21,323 bases of DNA from Candidatus Pelagibacter sp. (GTDB lineage Bacteria; Pseudomonadota; Alphaproteobacteria; Pelagibacterales; Pelagibacteraceae). This document shows positions 7,510 through 15,810 of the stretch, piece by piece. A model generated the notes under the pieces. That model did no database searches and was not told the origin of the DNA. It saw nothing but the letters and a program-made list of their open reading frames with translations. Numbering within the stretch: the first letter of the stretch is position 1; every line of letters begins with the position of its first letter. A program made the translations under genes and the position numbers. The DNA is taken from NCBI GenBank assembly GCA_028101445.1, contig JAOHKR010000011.1, positions 1 to 21,323 of the forward strand, in the 5' to 3' direction.

Positions 7510-8433
7510 ATGAAAAAAGTATACTTAACAGTTGTAGCTCTTATGAGCTGGGCAATGATGTCAGTAGCTGCTTTGGCGGTTGATATTATTGTTGTTTCAC
7601 ACGGACAAGCAAATGATCCTTTTTGGTCAGTTGCTAAAAATGGAGTTGATAAAGCATGTAAAGATATGAAAATATCTTGTAAATATACTGCTCCAGCAAC
7701 ATTTGACATGGTAGAAATGTCTAAATTAATCGATAATGCTGTTTCTCAAAAACCAAAAGGTATTGTTATAACTTTACCAGATGCTGCCGCTCTAGGTAAA
7801 TCTGTTAAAGCTGCAATATCAGCTGGTATTCCAGTAATTTCTATGAATTCTGGTTCAGATGATTACATGAAGTTAGGAATTAGTGCTCATGTTGGTCAAA
7901 CGGAGTTCGAAGCAGGAGTAGGTGGCGGACAAAAAATGAAAGCTGCTGGTGGAAAAAAAGCTCTATGCGTTAACCATGAAGTAGGTAACGTGGCTTTAGA
8001 TAGAAGATGTGCTGGTTTCAAAAAAGGTTTTGGTGGATCTGTAGAAATACTAGGTACATCCAATGACCCAACTGAAATTCAAAAAGCTGTTGCTGCTAAA
8101 TTAGGTGGAGGATTTGACACTATTTTAACATTAGGTGCTGGTCTATCTGGTGAAGCTGCTTTAAAAGCTTTAGAGTCTGCTGGTAAAGTTGGAAGTGTTA
8201 AACTTGGAACTTTTGATATGTCTCCAGGAATGCTTAAAGCTGCTGCTGGTGGTAAAGTTGAATTCTTAATTGATCAACAACAGTATCTTCAAGGATACTT
8301 ACCTATAGCTATCTTTGCTCAATACATGAGATATGGAACTATGCCTGCTGGTGTAGTTATGACAGGACCTGGTTTTGTTACACCAAAAAATGCGAATAGT
8401 GTAATTAAATGGGCTGCTCAAGGTTATAGATAA
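7510..8433 (+). CDS. Periplasmic sugar-binding protein of ABC importer (ribose/fructose/inositol type)
   Basis: Captures a sugar or polyol in the periplasm and delivers it to the permease encoded next. The start at 7510 is set by the Shine-Dalgarno site and by a textbook signal peptide (KK, hydrophobic core, ALA ahead of VD, predicted cleavage after residue 23). The mature protein is about 284 residues, the usual size for Peripl_BP_4/RbsB-like proteins. Landmarks include SHGQANDPFW, KPKGIVITLPDAAAL, GIPVISMNSGSD, HVGQTEFEAG and the hinge/C-terminal IDQQQYLQGYLP. The neighbours iolG, iolE and iolD point to inositol. The downstream gene order also matches the fructose system FrcBCAK, so fructose or a related sugar is a real alternative. 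Confidence 0.88.
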   Translation: MKKVYLTVVALMSWAMMSVAALAVDIIVVSHGQANDPFWSVAKNGVDKACKDMKISCKYTAPATFDMVEMSKLIDNAVSQKPKGIVITLPDAAALGKSVKAAISAGIPVISMNSGSDDYMKLGISAHVGQTEFEAGVGGGQKMKAAGGKKALCVNHEVGNVALDRRCAGFKKGFGGSVEILGTSNDPTEIQKAVAAKLGGGFDTILTLGAGLSGEAALKALESAGKVGSVKLGTFDMSPGMLKAAAGGKVEFLIDQQQYLQGYLPIAIFAQYMRYGTMPAGVVMTGPGFVTPKNANSVIKWAAQGYR

Positions 8434-8445
8434 AAAATATATTGA

Positions 8446-8482
8446 AATGGCCTAGTGATCTATCGCTAGGCCATTTTTTTTT
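8446..8482 (+). terminator. Rho-independent terminator between binding-protein and permease genes
   Basis: AATGGCCTAGTGA and TCGCTAGGCCATT form a 13-bp stem (one G-T pair) around a TCTA loop, running directly into a T tract that ends at 8482. It begins 12 nt after the binding-protein stop and ends 12 nt before the permease ATG. Such hairpins commonly give partial termination and protect the upstream mRNA 3' end, so more binding protein than membrane components is made. Confidence 0.9.
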
Positions 8483-8494
8483 AATTTTTTAATT

Positions 8495-9622
8495 ATGTCT
8501 ACAAAATCAAAAAGTATTGAAAATAAAAAAGAAGTTAATCAAGACGAGAGACTTCAGAGGGTTTCAAAATTAAGATTATTATTAAATAGACCTGAACTTG
8601 GTGCTTTAGGTGGAGCAATACTTGTTTTTATTTTTTTTGGAATATTTGCTGGTGATACAGGTATGTTTAGTGCCTATGGAATGTTAAATTTTTTAGATGT
8701 TTCTGCTAATCTTGGAATTATTGCTATTGCTGCAGCGATGCTAATGATTGGTGGTGAGTTTGATCTTTCAATTGGTTCTATGATTGGGTTTGCAGGAATT
8801 TGCATTGCCATACCAGCTATTTATTGGGGGTGGCCATTATGGATGAGTATTATTTTTGCTTTTTCAATGGCCGTTCTTGTGGGATATTTCAACGGTATAC
8901 TTGTTGTTAAAACAGGATTACCATCCTTTATTGTAACGCTTGCAATGCTCTTTATTTTAAGAGGAGCTACATTAGCATTAACTAGATTAATTACAGGTAG
9001 AACTCAGGTTCCAGGTTTGAGAGTATTAATTGAAAACGATCCATTGGCTTGGATTTTTGCGACAGATACATTTAAATGGGTCTTTACGTGGTTAGGCTCA
9101 ATGAATTTAATTGACTTGAGGACTGACGGTACTCCATTAGCAACAGGAATACCTCCTTCAGTTATTTGGTTTATATTTTTTGCTATTGTAGCAACATGGA
9201 TTTTAATGAAAACAAGATATGGAAATTGGATATTTGCATCAGGTGGAGACAAAAACGGTGCTAATAACGTAGGTGTTCCAGTTGGAAAAGTTAAAATTGG
9301 TTTATTTATTGGTACAGCTGTTGCATCTACCGTGTTTGCTACAATTCAGGTTTTAGATGCTGGATCAGCAGATACAATGAGAGGAACTTTAAAAGAATTA
9401 GAAGCGATCGCAGCGGCAGTGGTAGGAGGGTGTTTATTAACTGGCGGATATGGTTCAGCTATCGGAGCTGCATTTGGTGCATTAATTTTTGGTACTGTTT
9501 CTATGGGTATATTTTACACAGATATTGATACTGATTGGTTTAAAGTATTTTTAGGAGCTATGATGTTGATTGCTGTAATTTTTAATAACTACATAAGAAG
9601 AAAAGTAACTGAGAGTAAATAA
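8495..9622 (+). CDS. ABC sugar importer permease (RbsC/FrcC type)
   Basis: Membrane subunit of the importer, BPD_transp_2 family. The 375-residue protein has a charged cytoplasmic N-terminus of about 40 residues followed by around eight to ten hydrophobic segments. Landmarks: [20 protein letters not shown] in the first third, [18 protein letters not shown], and the ATPase-contacting [14 protein letters not shown] region at about 298-311, followed by a glycine-rich helix. It is slightly longer than RbsC (about 320) because of the N-terminal tail and a loop near residues 170-215. It sits just behind the terminator and shares one base with the ATPase gene (TAATG), so these two are probably co-translated. 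Confidence 0.9.
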   Translation: MSTKSKSIENKKEVNQDERLQRVSKLRLLLNRPELGALGGAILVFIFFGIFAGDTGMFSAYGMLNFLDVSANLGIIAIAAAMLMIGGEFDLSIGSMIGFAGICIAIPAIYWGWPLWMSIIFAFSMAVLVGYFNGILVVKTGLPSFIVTLAMLFILRGATLALTRLITGRTQVPGLRVLIENDPLAWIFATDTFKWVFTWLGSMNLIDLRTDGTPLATGIPPSVIWFIFFAIVATWILMKTRYGNWIFASGGDKNGANNVGVPVGKVKIGLFIGTAVASTVFATIQVLDAGSADTMRGTLKELEAIAAAVVGGCLLTGGYGSAIGAAFGALIFGTVSMGIFYTDIDTDWFKVFLGAMMLIAVIFNNYIRRKVTESK

Positions 9623-10413
9623 TGTCAGACTATTTAATTCAATTTAATAATATAAGTAAATTTTTTGGAAAAGTTATTGCCTTAAAAGATGTAACAATGA
9701 AATTGAAAAAAGGTGAGATTATGTGCCTTTTAGGAGATAATGGCGCTGGTAAATCAACATTGATTAAAACATTGGCTGGTGTCCACAAACCTGATGAAGG
9801 TGAAATAATAGTAGAAGGTAAAAATACTATTTTTGATGGTCCAAAAGATGCTTTAGATATGGGTATAGCTACTGTTTACCAAGATTTAGCATTGGTTTCC
9901 TTAATGAGTGTTACTAGAAATTTTTTTATGGGAAGAGAACCTTTAAAGGGGCCTCTTTTATTTAAAACTTTTGATATTGAAAAAGCAAACAAAATAGCCG
10001 CAGAAAGAATGGGTCAAATAGGTATCGATGTAAGAGACCCTTCGCAAGCCGTTGGAACAATGTCTGGTGGTGAAAGACAATGTTTAGCAATAAGTAGAGC
10101 AATATACTTTGGTGCTAAAGTCTTAATACTAGATGAACCTACCTCTGCTTTAGGAGTTCATCAAGCATCAGTGGTTTTAAAGTATATTGTAAAAGCTGCA
10201 TCTGAAGGACTAGCGGTAATACTAATTACTCATAACGTTCATCATGCATACCCAGTAGGCAATAGTTTTACAGTTTTGAATCGAGGAAGAAGTCTAGGTA
10301 CTTACGCAAAAAAAGACATTACTAGAGAAAAGCTTTTAAGTATGATGGCAGGGGGTGAAGAACTTGATAAATTAGAAGTTGAACTTCAAGAAATGAATAG
10401 AGCCTCAACCTAA
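9622..10413 (+). CDS. ABC sugar importer ATPase, single nucleotide-binding domain (FrcA type)
   Basis: Powers the importer. At 263 residues it has one nucleotide-binding domain rather than the tandem pair of about 500 residues seen in RbsA, MglA and AraG, and would act as a homodimer. Motifs: Walker [10 protein letters not shown] (38-46), Q-loop Gln87, signature MSGGERQ (147-153), Walker B VLILDEP (167-173) and switch His204. The single-domain form next to an RbsC-like permease is what FrcA of rhizobia shows. It starts in a 1-nt overlap with the permease and lies 2 nt before the ROK kinase gene. Confidence 0.92.
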   Translation: MSDYLIQFNNISKFFGKVIALKDVTMKLKKGEIMCLLGDNGAGKSTLIKTLAGVHKPDEGEIIVEGKNTIFDGPKDALDMGIATVYQDLALVSLMSVTRNFFMGREPLKGPLLFKTFDIEKANKIAAERMGQIGIDVRDPSQAVGTMSGGERQCLAISRAIYFGAKVLILDEPTSALGVHQASVVLKYIVKAASEGLAVILITHNVHHAYPVGNSFTVLNRGRSLGTYAKKDITREKLLSMMAGGEELDKLEVELQEMNRAST

Positions 10414-10415
10414 TA

Positions 10416-11318
10416 ATGCAAATAGGAATAGATTTAGGTGCTACAAAAATAGAATATGTCCTATTAGATAATGATAATAAAGAATTAATCAGAAACAGAG
10501 TTCCAACACCTAACGATTATGACAATACACTTTTATCAATAATTAATATTGTTAAAGATTTAGAAAAAAAAAATAATAAAGATCTTAGTGTAGGAATTTG
10601 CCATCCAGGTGCAACAGATAAAACTACAGGGTTAATTAAAAATGCCCATAATTCTCAGTGGTTAAATAAAAAAGACATAGTTAAAGATTTAAAAAAAATT
10701 TTGAAGAATAATATTTATTCTGAAAATGATGCAAATTGTTTTTGTTTATCTGAAGCTTTTGATGGTTCCGCTAGTAACTATGAAACCGTATTTGGTATTA
10801 TTTTAGGATCAGGTTGTGGTGGTGGGTTTGTAATAAATAAAAAAATTATATCAGGTTCAAATGGTTTAGGTGGTGAGTGGAGCTTAAATCAAATGCCTGA
10901 GACTAATAGTTCAAATTTAAAATCTGAAAACAAATTAGATTTTTCAAATAGAATAGAAGGTTATCTTTCAGGAAAATCAATAGAAAAAAATTATCAAAAA
11001 AAATTTAAAATTAAATTAACAGCAAAAGAAATTTTTTTTAATTACAGAAATAAAGATAATAATGCTTGTGCTTTCATAAATGACTACAAAAACAAATTAG
11101 CTAGATCTCTTGTAATAATTATTACTACTTTGGATCCAGATGCCATTGTTTTTGGCGGTGGTTTATCTAATGAAATAGATTTTTTGGATGAGATTAAAAG
11201 AATTACATCTAATCTAATAAATGAACCTAATTTAAAAACAATTTTTTTAAAACCTCTATATGGGGACGCAAGTGGTGTAAGAGGCGCTGCGTTATTAGGT
11301 AGAAGTAAATCTATTTAA
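10416..11318 (+). CDS. ROK-family sugar kinase lacking the zinc-binding cysteines
   Basis: ATP-dependent sugar kinase, probably acting on the imported substrate or a catabolic product. The 300 residues resemble fructokinase/mannokinase-type ROK proteins: phosphate loop DLGATK (6-11), catalytic base Asp105 in ENDAN (103-107), the glycine run GSGCGGG (131-137), GGEW (152-155) and ADP-site FGGGLSN (246-252). The ROK zinc site is missing. The His after GGEW is replaced (residues 156-158 are SLN), and there is no cysteine from 135 to 217, where CxCGxxGC normally lies. E181 of that element appears retained. The gene follows the ATPase as frcK follows frcA. Its stop lies within the 3' end of the convergent oxidoreductase gene. 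The exact substrate is unknown. Confidence 0.85.
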   Translation: MQIGIDLGATKIEYVLLDNDNKELIRNRVPTPNDYDNTLLSIINIVKDLEKKNNKDLSVGICHPGATDKTTGLIKNAHNSQWLNKKDIVKDLKKILKNNIYSENDANCFCLSEAFDGSASNYETVFGIILGSGCGGGFVINKKIISGSNGLGGEWSLNQMPETNSSNLKSENKLDFSNRIEGYLSGKSIEKNYQKKFKIKLTAKEIFFNYRNKDNNACAFINDYKNKLARSLVIIITTLDPDAIVFGGGLSNEIDFLDEIKRITSNLINEPNLKTIFLKPLYGDASGVRGAALLGRSKSI

Positions 11319-12468
11319 GAATTTTTTTAATTTTATCCTGAGTAAATTGTTTTGGTGTATCACAATGAGTCGATAATAATACTGATTTATGGCTCTTAGC
11401 TGACTTCATAATAGATTGAATTATATCTAATACATGTAATGATAGTTCACCATTACACATATGTTTATCTTTATTTTCGATAGAATATGCCATTTCTGAT
11501 AAACCGGCTCCTCTATAATTAGCATTTGTTGGTGACTCATTGGCTCGTGAACTTTGATTTTTAATATTTATTTTACCAAGTTCTAAATTATTTGTTTCAT
11601 GTTCAGTCCATTTTCCACCTAATTCCAAACAGGTAAAAGCAGAACCTCCAAACATATTTGGATCTGGAACAACAATTGATCCTTTGTCACCATATAATTC
11701 AATATGGTTTCTTTTATGATCTTTAACATCAAAAGATAAAGTCATTTGTATTAAAGAATTATTCTTAAATTCAAGTGTTGAAACATATGTGGTATCGCAT
11801 TCGACTTTAAATTTTTTTCCTTTTCTAGGTCCTATACCAATTTCTCTTTCAAAAAAGACTTTTTTTGATTTACTTGTAACTGATTTTACTGCTCCTAATA
11901 AAGTTACTAAAGCTGTTATATAATAAGGCCCCATATCAACTACTGGGCCTCCTTCATTAGCTGCAAACCATGGTTCAGGACTTGGATGATAAGACTGAAC
12001 TCCAGGGTATGCAAATATTGCATTACCTAAATTAATTTTACCAATTAATCCACTCTCTATTAGTTCTTTAGATTTTTGCACACCAGCTCCTAAAATAGTA
12101 TCGGGTGCACTCCCCAAATAAAGGTTATTTTTTTTTGATAATTTTAAGAGTTTTTTTCCATCGTCAAAATTAATACATAGAGGTTTTTCGCTATAAGAAT
12201 GTTTTCCTGATAACAGAGCTTTTTCAGAAACTTCAAAGTGAGCTTTAGGAATAGTAAGGTTAAGAATAATTTCAATATCTTTATCTTTAAAAATATCATC
12301 TATATTTGATGATTGAATACCGTTTTCTTTTGCACATTTTTCAGCTGCTTCATTATTAATATCAGCACATTTGATTATCTTAATATTATTAAAATATTCT
12401 TCTGCCCTAAAATAAGTTTCAGATATATGGCCGCAGCCAACTAGGCCAATATTGAAGATTTTATTCAT
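11311..12468 (-). CDS. Gfo/Idh/MocA-family oxidoreductase, second in the island
   Basis: Likely NAD(P)-dependent sugar or polyol dehydrogenase; substrate not readable. The 385 residues make it longer than IolG. The Rossmann start is VGCGHIS (10-16), the EKP motif is E94-K95-P96, and the active-site segment is GGPVVDMGPYYITAL (173-187), where Asp178 is kept but Tyr182 sits at the position of the usual His. Related MviM-type proteins often have this DMGPYY form, so it may be a subfamily trait. It lies 5 nt downstream of iolD on the same strand and is probably co-transcribed. A scyllo-inositol or other inositol-isomer dehydrogenase is a reasonable guess. Its 3' end overlaps the convergent ROK kinase gene by 8 nt. 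Confidence 0.82.
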   Translation of the reverse strand: MNKIFNIGLVGCGHISETYFRAEEYFNNIKIIKCADINNEAAEKCAKENGIQSSNIDDIFKDKDIEIILNLTIPKAHFEVSEKALLSGKHSYSEKPLCINFDDGKKLLKLSKKNNLYLGSAPDTILGAGVQKSKELIESGLIGKINLGNAIFAYPGVQSYHPSPEPWFAANEGGPVVDMGPYYITALVTLLGAVKSVTSKSKKVFFEREIGIGPRKGKKFKVECDTTYVSTLEFKNNSLIQMTLSFDVKDHKRNHIELYGDKGSIVVPDPNMFGGSAFTCLELGGKWTEHETNNLELGKINIKNQSSRANESPTNANYRGAGLSEMAYSIENKDKHMCNGELSLHVLDIIQSIMKSAKSHKSVLLSTHCDTPKQFTQDKIKKILK

Positions 12469-12473
12469 GCTAT

Positions 12474-14318
12474 TTAAACACCTTTTCTTTGTTTCTTTTT
12501 TCCTTCCAGATGTTCTTTAAGAGATCTTTTGTTTTCTTCAGTAGTTGGTATTGAGAGAGTAGGGCTTTCCCAATAAGCAGAACCTTCTAACCATTGATAT
12601 CCATCAGTATGAATAGATATAACATATGTTTTTTCAGATTTTTTTGCTCTTTTAAAAGCTTCTTCAAGATCTGCTATAGAGTTTACTTGCTCACCATTAG
12701 CACCCATACTTTTTGCATGACTTGCAAAATCAACTGGAACTAAATTTGAATTATTAGAGCTTTTAAGTAAACAATTAAATTCTTTTCCACCTTTATAAAG
12801 TTGAAGTCGATTAATTACAGCGTGACCGCCATTATCACAAACAATAATTATTAATTTATTATTAGTAATAACAGAACTATAAATATCAGAATTATAGAGT
12901 AAGTATGAACCATCGCCAATAAATGAAATTACTTCTTTATCAGGATTAGCCATTTTAATTCCTAGCGCTCCAGATATTTCATAACTCATGCAACTAAAAC
13001 CCCATTCCGTTTCATGAGTATTTAATTCTCTTGGTTTCCAAACTTGAATAACTTCACCAACTAAGCCGCCAGCTGCTGTTACTGCTATATCTGACGGGTC
13101 CGAGTTTCTATAACATGCGCCAACTACTTGAGCATAACTCGGTAATTTTTGATTTGTAGGACCACTTTCTTTGTCGACGTAACTTTCCCATTCCTTTAAT
13201 TCCACTCTAGATTTTTTATACCAGCTATCATTTGCTTTCCAATTACCTAAAGCTTGCGAAAGTTCCATTAAAGATACTTTTGCATCACCTACAATTGCCT
13301 TTGCCATATGTTTATTTGCATCAAATCTTGCTGCATTTATGGAAACCAACTTAAAATTAGGATTTTCAAAATTAGCCCAAGAACCAGTTGTAAAATCAGC
13401 TAGCTTGGTTCCTATTGCAATTGCTGTATCTGTTTCTTTGCTAAGATTGTTTGCTGCTCTACCACCCAAACCTCCAATTACCCCTAAATAATGACTATGA
13501 TCTTTTTTCATTGTGGAATAACCCATAACTGTTTGTGTTACAGGGATATTATGTTTAATTGCAAAAGCGCTTAATTCATCTGTTGCATCTGAGTAAAAAA
13601 CTCCACCTCCTGAAATTATAATAGGCTTTTTTGATTTTTTTATTAATTCAACTGCTTCTTTAATTTGAAAATCATCTGGTTTAGCTCTTCTTATCGTATG
13701 AATTTGTTCTTTAAAAAATTCCTCTGGATAATCATAAGTTTCTCCTTGAACATCTTGACTTAAAGATATGCATGCAGGGCCACAATCTGCTGGATCTAGC
13801 ATTACATGTAAAGCTTGTTGTAAACTTGAAATTATTTGTTCAGGTCTAGTAATTCTATCAAAATATCTTGTTACAGGTTTAAAAGCATCATTGGCAGTTA
13901 TGCCTGGATTATTAAAATGCTCAACTTGTTGTAAAACTGGATCAGGAAAACGACTAGAAAAAGTATCACCTGGTAAAAATAGAATAGGAACTCGGTTACT
14001 CATTGCAACAGCTGCGGCTGTTACCATATTTGTTGATCCAGGACCAACTGATGAAGTAGCAACAAAGATCTGTTTTCTTCTTTTTGCTCTTGAATAAGCT
14101 ATTCCTGTAAGTGCCATGTTTTGTTCATGATGGCCTCTCCAAGTAGGTAATTCTTTTTGATTTTCTTGTAGAGCTTGACCTAAGCAAGCAACATTACCAT
14201 GACCAAAAATACCAAACACACCGGGAAACAAAGGTGCTTTTTTTCCATCAATAAGAGTTTTTTGAGCTATTAAAAATTTAACTAAAGCGTGAGCACAAGT
14301 AAGTTGAATGTTTTTCAT
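12474..14318 (-). CDS. iolD: Trihydroxycyclohexane-1,2-dione acylhydrolase, thiamine-diphosphate dependent
   Basis: Opens the inositol-derived ring by hydrolysing 3D-(3,5/4)-trihydroxycyclohexane-1,2-dione to 5-deoxy-glucuronate, step 3 of the pathway. The 614 residues suit the family. The three-domain thiamine-diphosphate layout is visible: N-terminal domain with catalytic Glu65 in RGHHEQNMA (61-69) and TSSVGPGSTN (88-97), a middle domain with ISGGGVFYSD (235-244), and a C-terminal domain with GDG (468-470) and the paired Asn496 in CDNGG. The INRLQLYKGG segment after it is IolD-like rather than acetolactate-synthase-like. It heads a minus-strand pair with the second Gfo/Idh gene and diverges from the aldehyde dehydrogenase across 46 bp. 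Confidence 0.93.
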   Translation of the reverse strand: MKNIQLTCAHALVKFLIAQKTLIDGKKAPLFPGVFGIFGHGNVACLGQALQENQKELPTWRGHHEQNMALTGIAYSRAKRRKQIFVATSSVGPGSTNMVTAAAVAMSNRVPILFLPGDTFSSRFPDPVLQQVEHFNNPGITANDAFKPVTRYFDRITRPEQIISSLQQALHVMLDPADCGPACISLSQDVQGETYDYPEEFFKEQIHTIRRAKPDDFQIKEAVELIKKSKKPIIISGGGVFYSDATDELSAFAIKHNIPVTQTVMGYSTMKKDHSHYLGVIGGLGGRAANNLSKETDTAIAIGTKLADFTTGSWANFENPNFKLVSINAARFDANKHMAKAIVGDAKVSLMELSQALGNWKANDSWYKKSRVELKEWESYVDKESGPTNQKLPSYAQVVGACYRNSDPSDIAVTAAGGLVGEVIQVWKPRELNTHETEWGFSCMSYEISGALGIKMANPDKEVISFIGDGSYLLYNSDIYSSVITNNKLIIIVCDNGGHAVINRLQLYKGGKEFNCLLKSSNNSNLVPVDFASHAKSMGANGEQVNSIADLEEAFKRAKKSEKTYVISIHTDGYQWLEGSAYWESPTLSIPTTEENKRSLKEHLEGKKKQRKGV

Positions 14319-14339
14319 AAATTCAATATAAACTATTTA

Positions 14340-14358
14340 ATTAATATTCTAATTACAA
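14340..14358 (+). promoter_or_regulatory. Shared gapped motif ATTAATA-N5-ATTACAA, copy 2 (iolD/aldehyde dehydrogenase region)
   Basis: This is the second copy of the 19-bp element at 6382-6400; 15 of 19 positions agree, including both complete 7-mers. It occupies the middle of the 46-bp gap between divergent iolD and the aldehyde dehydrogenase gene. On the minus strand it again presents TTGTAA as a possible -35 box toward iolD, though the matching -10 (TAGTTT) is weak. Shared position suggests co-regulation of both transcripts. Confidence 0.35.
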
Positions 14359-14364
14359 CAATAT

Positions 14365-15810
14365 ATGTACGAAAAATACGGACAATTCATTGATGGTAAA
14401 TGGCAGAAATCTTCAAGCGGTGAAACATATGATGTTATAAATCCAGCAACTGAAGAAGTTATTGGTAAGGCCTCAAAAGCAAATAGTGAAGATATACAAA
14501 AAGCACTAAAATCGGCTGAAAAAGGTTTAAAAATTTGGAGAAATACTTCTCCTTGGGAAAGATCCAAAATTATTAGAAAAATATCTGAGTTAATGAAGCA
14601 AAGAATAGATGTCTTATCGAAATGGTTAACGTTAGAAGTTGGAAAACCTTTAACTGAAGGTCCAGGTGAAATAGGGGGTGCAGCTGATATATTTGAATGG
14701 AACTCAGAAGAAACTAAAAGAATTTTTGGAGAAATTAATCAGAGTCGTTTTCCAAATACAAAAATTCATGTAATATACCAACCTGTTGGAGTTGTCGCTG
14801 CTTTAATACCTTGGAATTTTCCAGTTGTTTTAGCATCAAGAAAGATTTCAACTGCTTTAGCTGCAGGTTGTTCTGTGATTGTGAAACCAGATGTAATAAC
14901 ACCTGGCAGCGTAATGGAAATAGTCGATATATGTAGAGAGGCTGGTGTACCTCCTGGTGTAGTTAATTTATTATCAGGCGATCCAGCAGAAATTTCTGAA
15001 GAATTAATTAAATCAGATATAGTTAAAAAAATATCAATTACAGGTTCTACTAGAGTTGGTAAATTGATATTAAAACAAGCAGCAGAAAAAGTTCAAAGGG
15101 TCACAATGGAACTTAGTGGCCACTCTCCTTTCATTGTTTTTGATGATGTAGATTTAAATAAAGTTACTGATATGGCGATAACCTCAAAATTTAGAAACAA
15201 TGGTCAAGTCTGTATTTCACCTAATAGATTTTATATTCATGAAAGTAAAAAAGATGAATTTGCCGATTTAATGGTAAAAAAAACAAAAAAATTAAAAATT
15301 GGTAACGGAATGGACAAAGACACTTTACTGGGACCACTGTGCACCAAACAAAGATTAGAGGGAGTTGAAAAATTAGTTGAAACTACAAAAAAAGAAGGTG
15401 GAAAAATTTTATTAGGCGGAAAACGAGACGCTAACTTTAATAAAGGTTATTATTATGAACCTACAATATTTGATAACATAAAAGATAATTTTACTATTAT
15501 GAAGGAAGAACCATTTGGACCTATTGTTCCTATTCTTTCATTTAAGAATTTTGATGAGGTAATGGATAGAGCAAATGACAATGATTTAGGTTTATGCAGT
15601 TATGTTTACACGACTGATTTGAAAAAAGCTAATAAAGCATCAGAAATCTTAGAAACAGGTTGTGTAGCAGTTAATACACCTGTTGTAGCTGTTGCTGAGG
15701 CTCCTTTTGGTGGGATCAAACAAACAGGTTACGGTAGAGAAGGTGGCTCAATGGCAATTAAAGATTATTTAAATATTAAATACACTCATTTTGGTATCTC
15801 TTACGAATGA
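14365..15810 (+). CDS. NAD(P)-dependent aldehyde dehydrogenase, succinate-semialdehyde-dehydrogenase-like
   Basis: Oxidises an aldehyde to the acid. The 481 residues are typical of the family. Visible are IPWNFP with oxyanion Asn151, coenzyme Lys174, TGSTRVGK (226-233), general base Glu249 in MELSG, and nucleophile Cys283 in NNGQVCIS; EEPFGP and APFGGIKQTGYGREGG lie near the C-terminus. IVFDDVDL (257-264) resembles GabD-type enzymes. It is not the CoA-acylating malonate-semialdehyde dehydrogenase IolA, which has a different cysteine motif (GQRCMA). The KPxE element reads KPDV, so the Glu that selects for NAD is Val177 and NADP may be accepted. It overlaps the aldolase by ATGA, suggesting it oxidises that enzyme's aldehyde product. 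Confidence 0.88.
   Translation: MYEKYGQFIDGKWQKSSSGETYDVINPATEEVIGKASKANSEDIQKALKSAEKGLKIWRNTSPWERSKIIRKISELMKQRIDVLSKWLTLEVGKPLTEGPGEIGGAADIFEWNSEETKRIFGEINQSRFPNTKIHVIYQPVGVVAALIPWNFPVVLASRKISTALAAGCSVIVKPDVITPGSVMEIVDICREAGVPPGVVNLLSGDPAEISEELIKSDIVKKISITGSTRVGKLILKQAAEKVQRVTMELSGHSPFIVFDDVDLNKVTDMAITSKFRNNGQVCISPNRFYIHESKKDEFADLMVKKTKKLKIGNGMDKDTLLGPLCTKQRLEGVEKLVETTKKEGGKILLGGKRDANFNKGYYYEPTIFDNIKDNFTIMKEEPFGPIVPILSFKNFDEVMDRANDNDLGLCSYVYTTDLKKANKASEILETGCVAVNTPVVAVAEAPFGGIKQTGYGREGGSMAIKDYLNIKYTHFGISYE

Noticed and set aside
13768..14097. 109-residue plus-strand ORF opposite iolD
   Set aside because: It lies wholly antisense to a well-supported gene, shows no recognisable domain or ribosome site, and is a composition shadow.
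14365..15810. CoA-acylating methylmalonate/malonate-semialdehyde dehydrogenase (IolA)
   Set aside because: The cysteine motif reads GQVCIS and the rest resembles succinate-semialdehyde dehydrogenase; IolA-type enzymes have GQRCMA.
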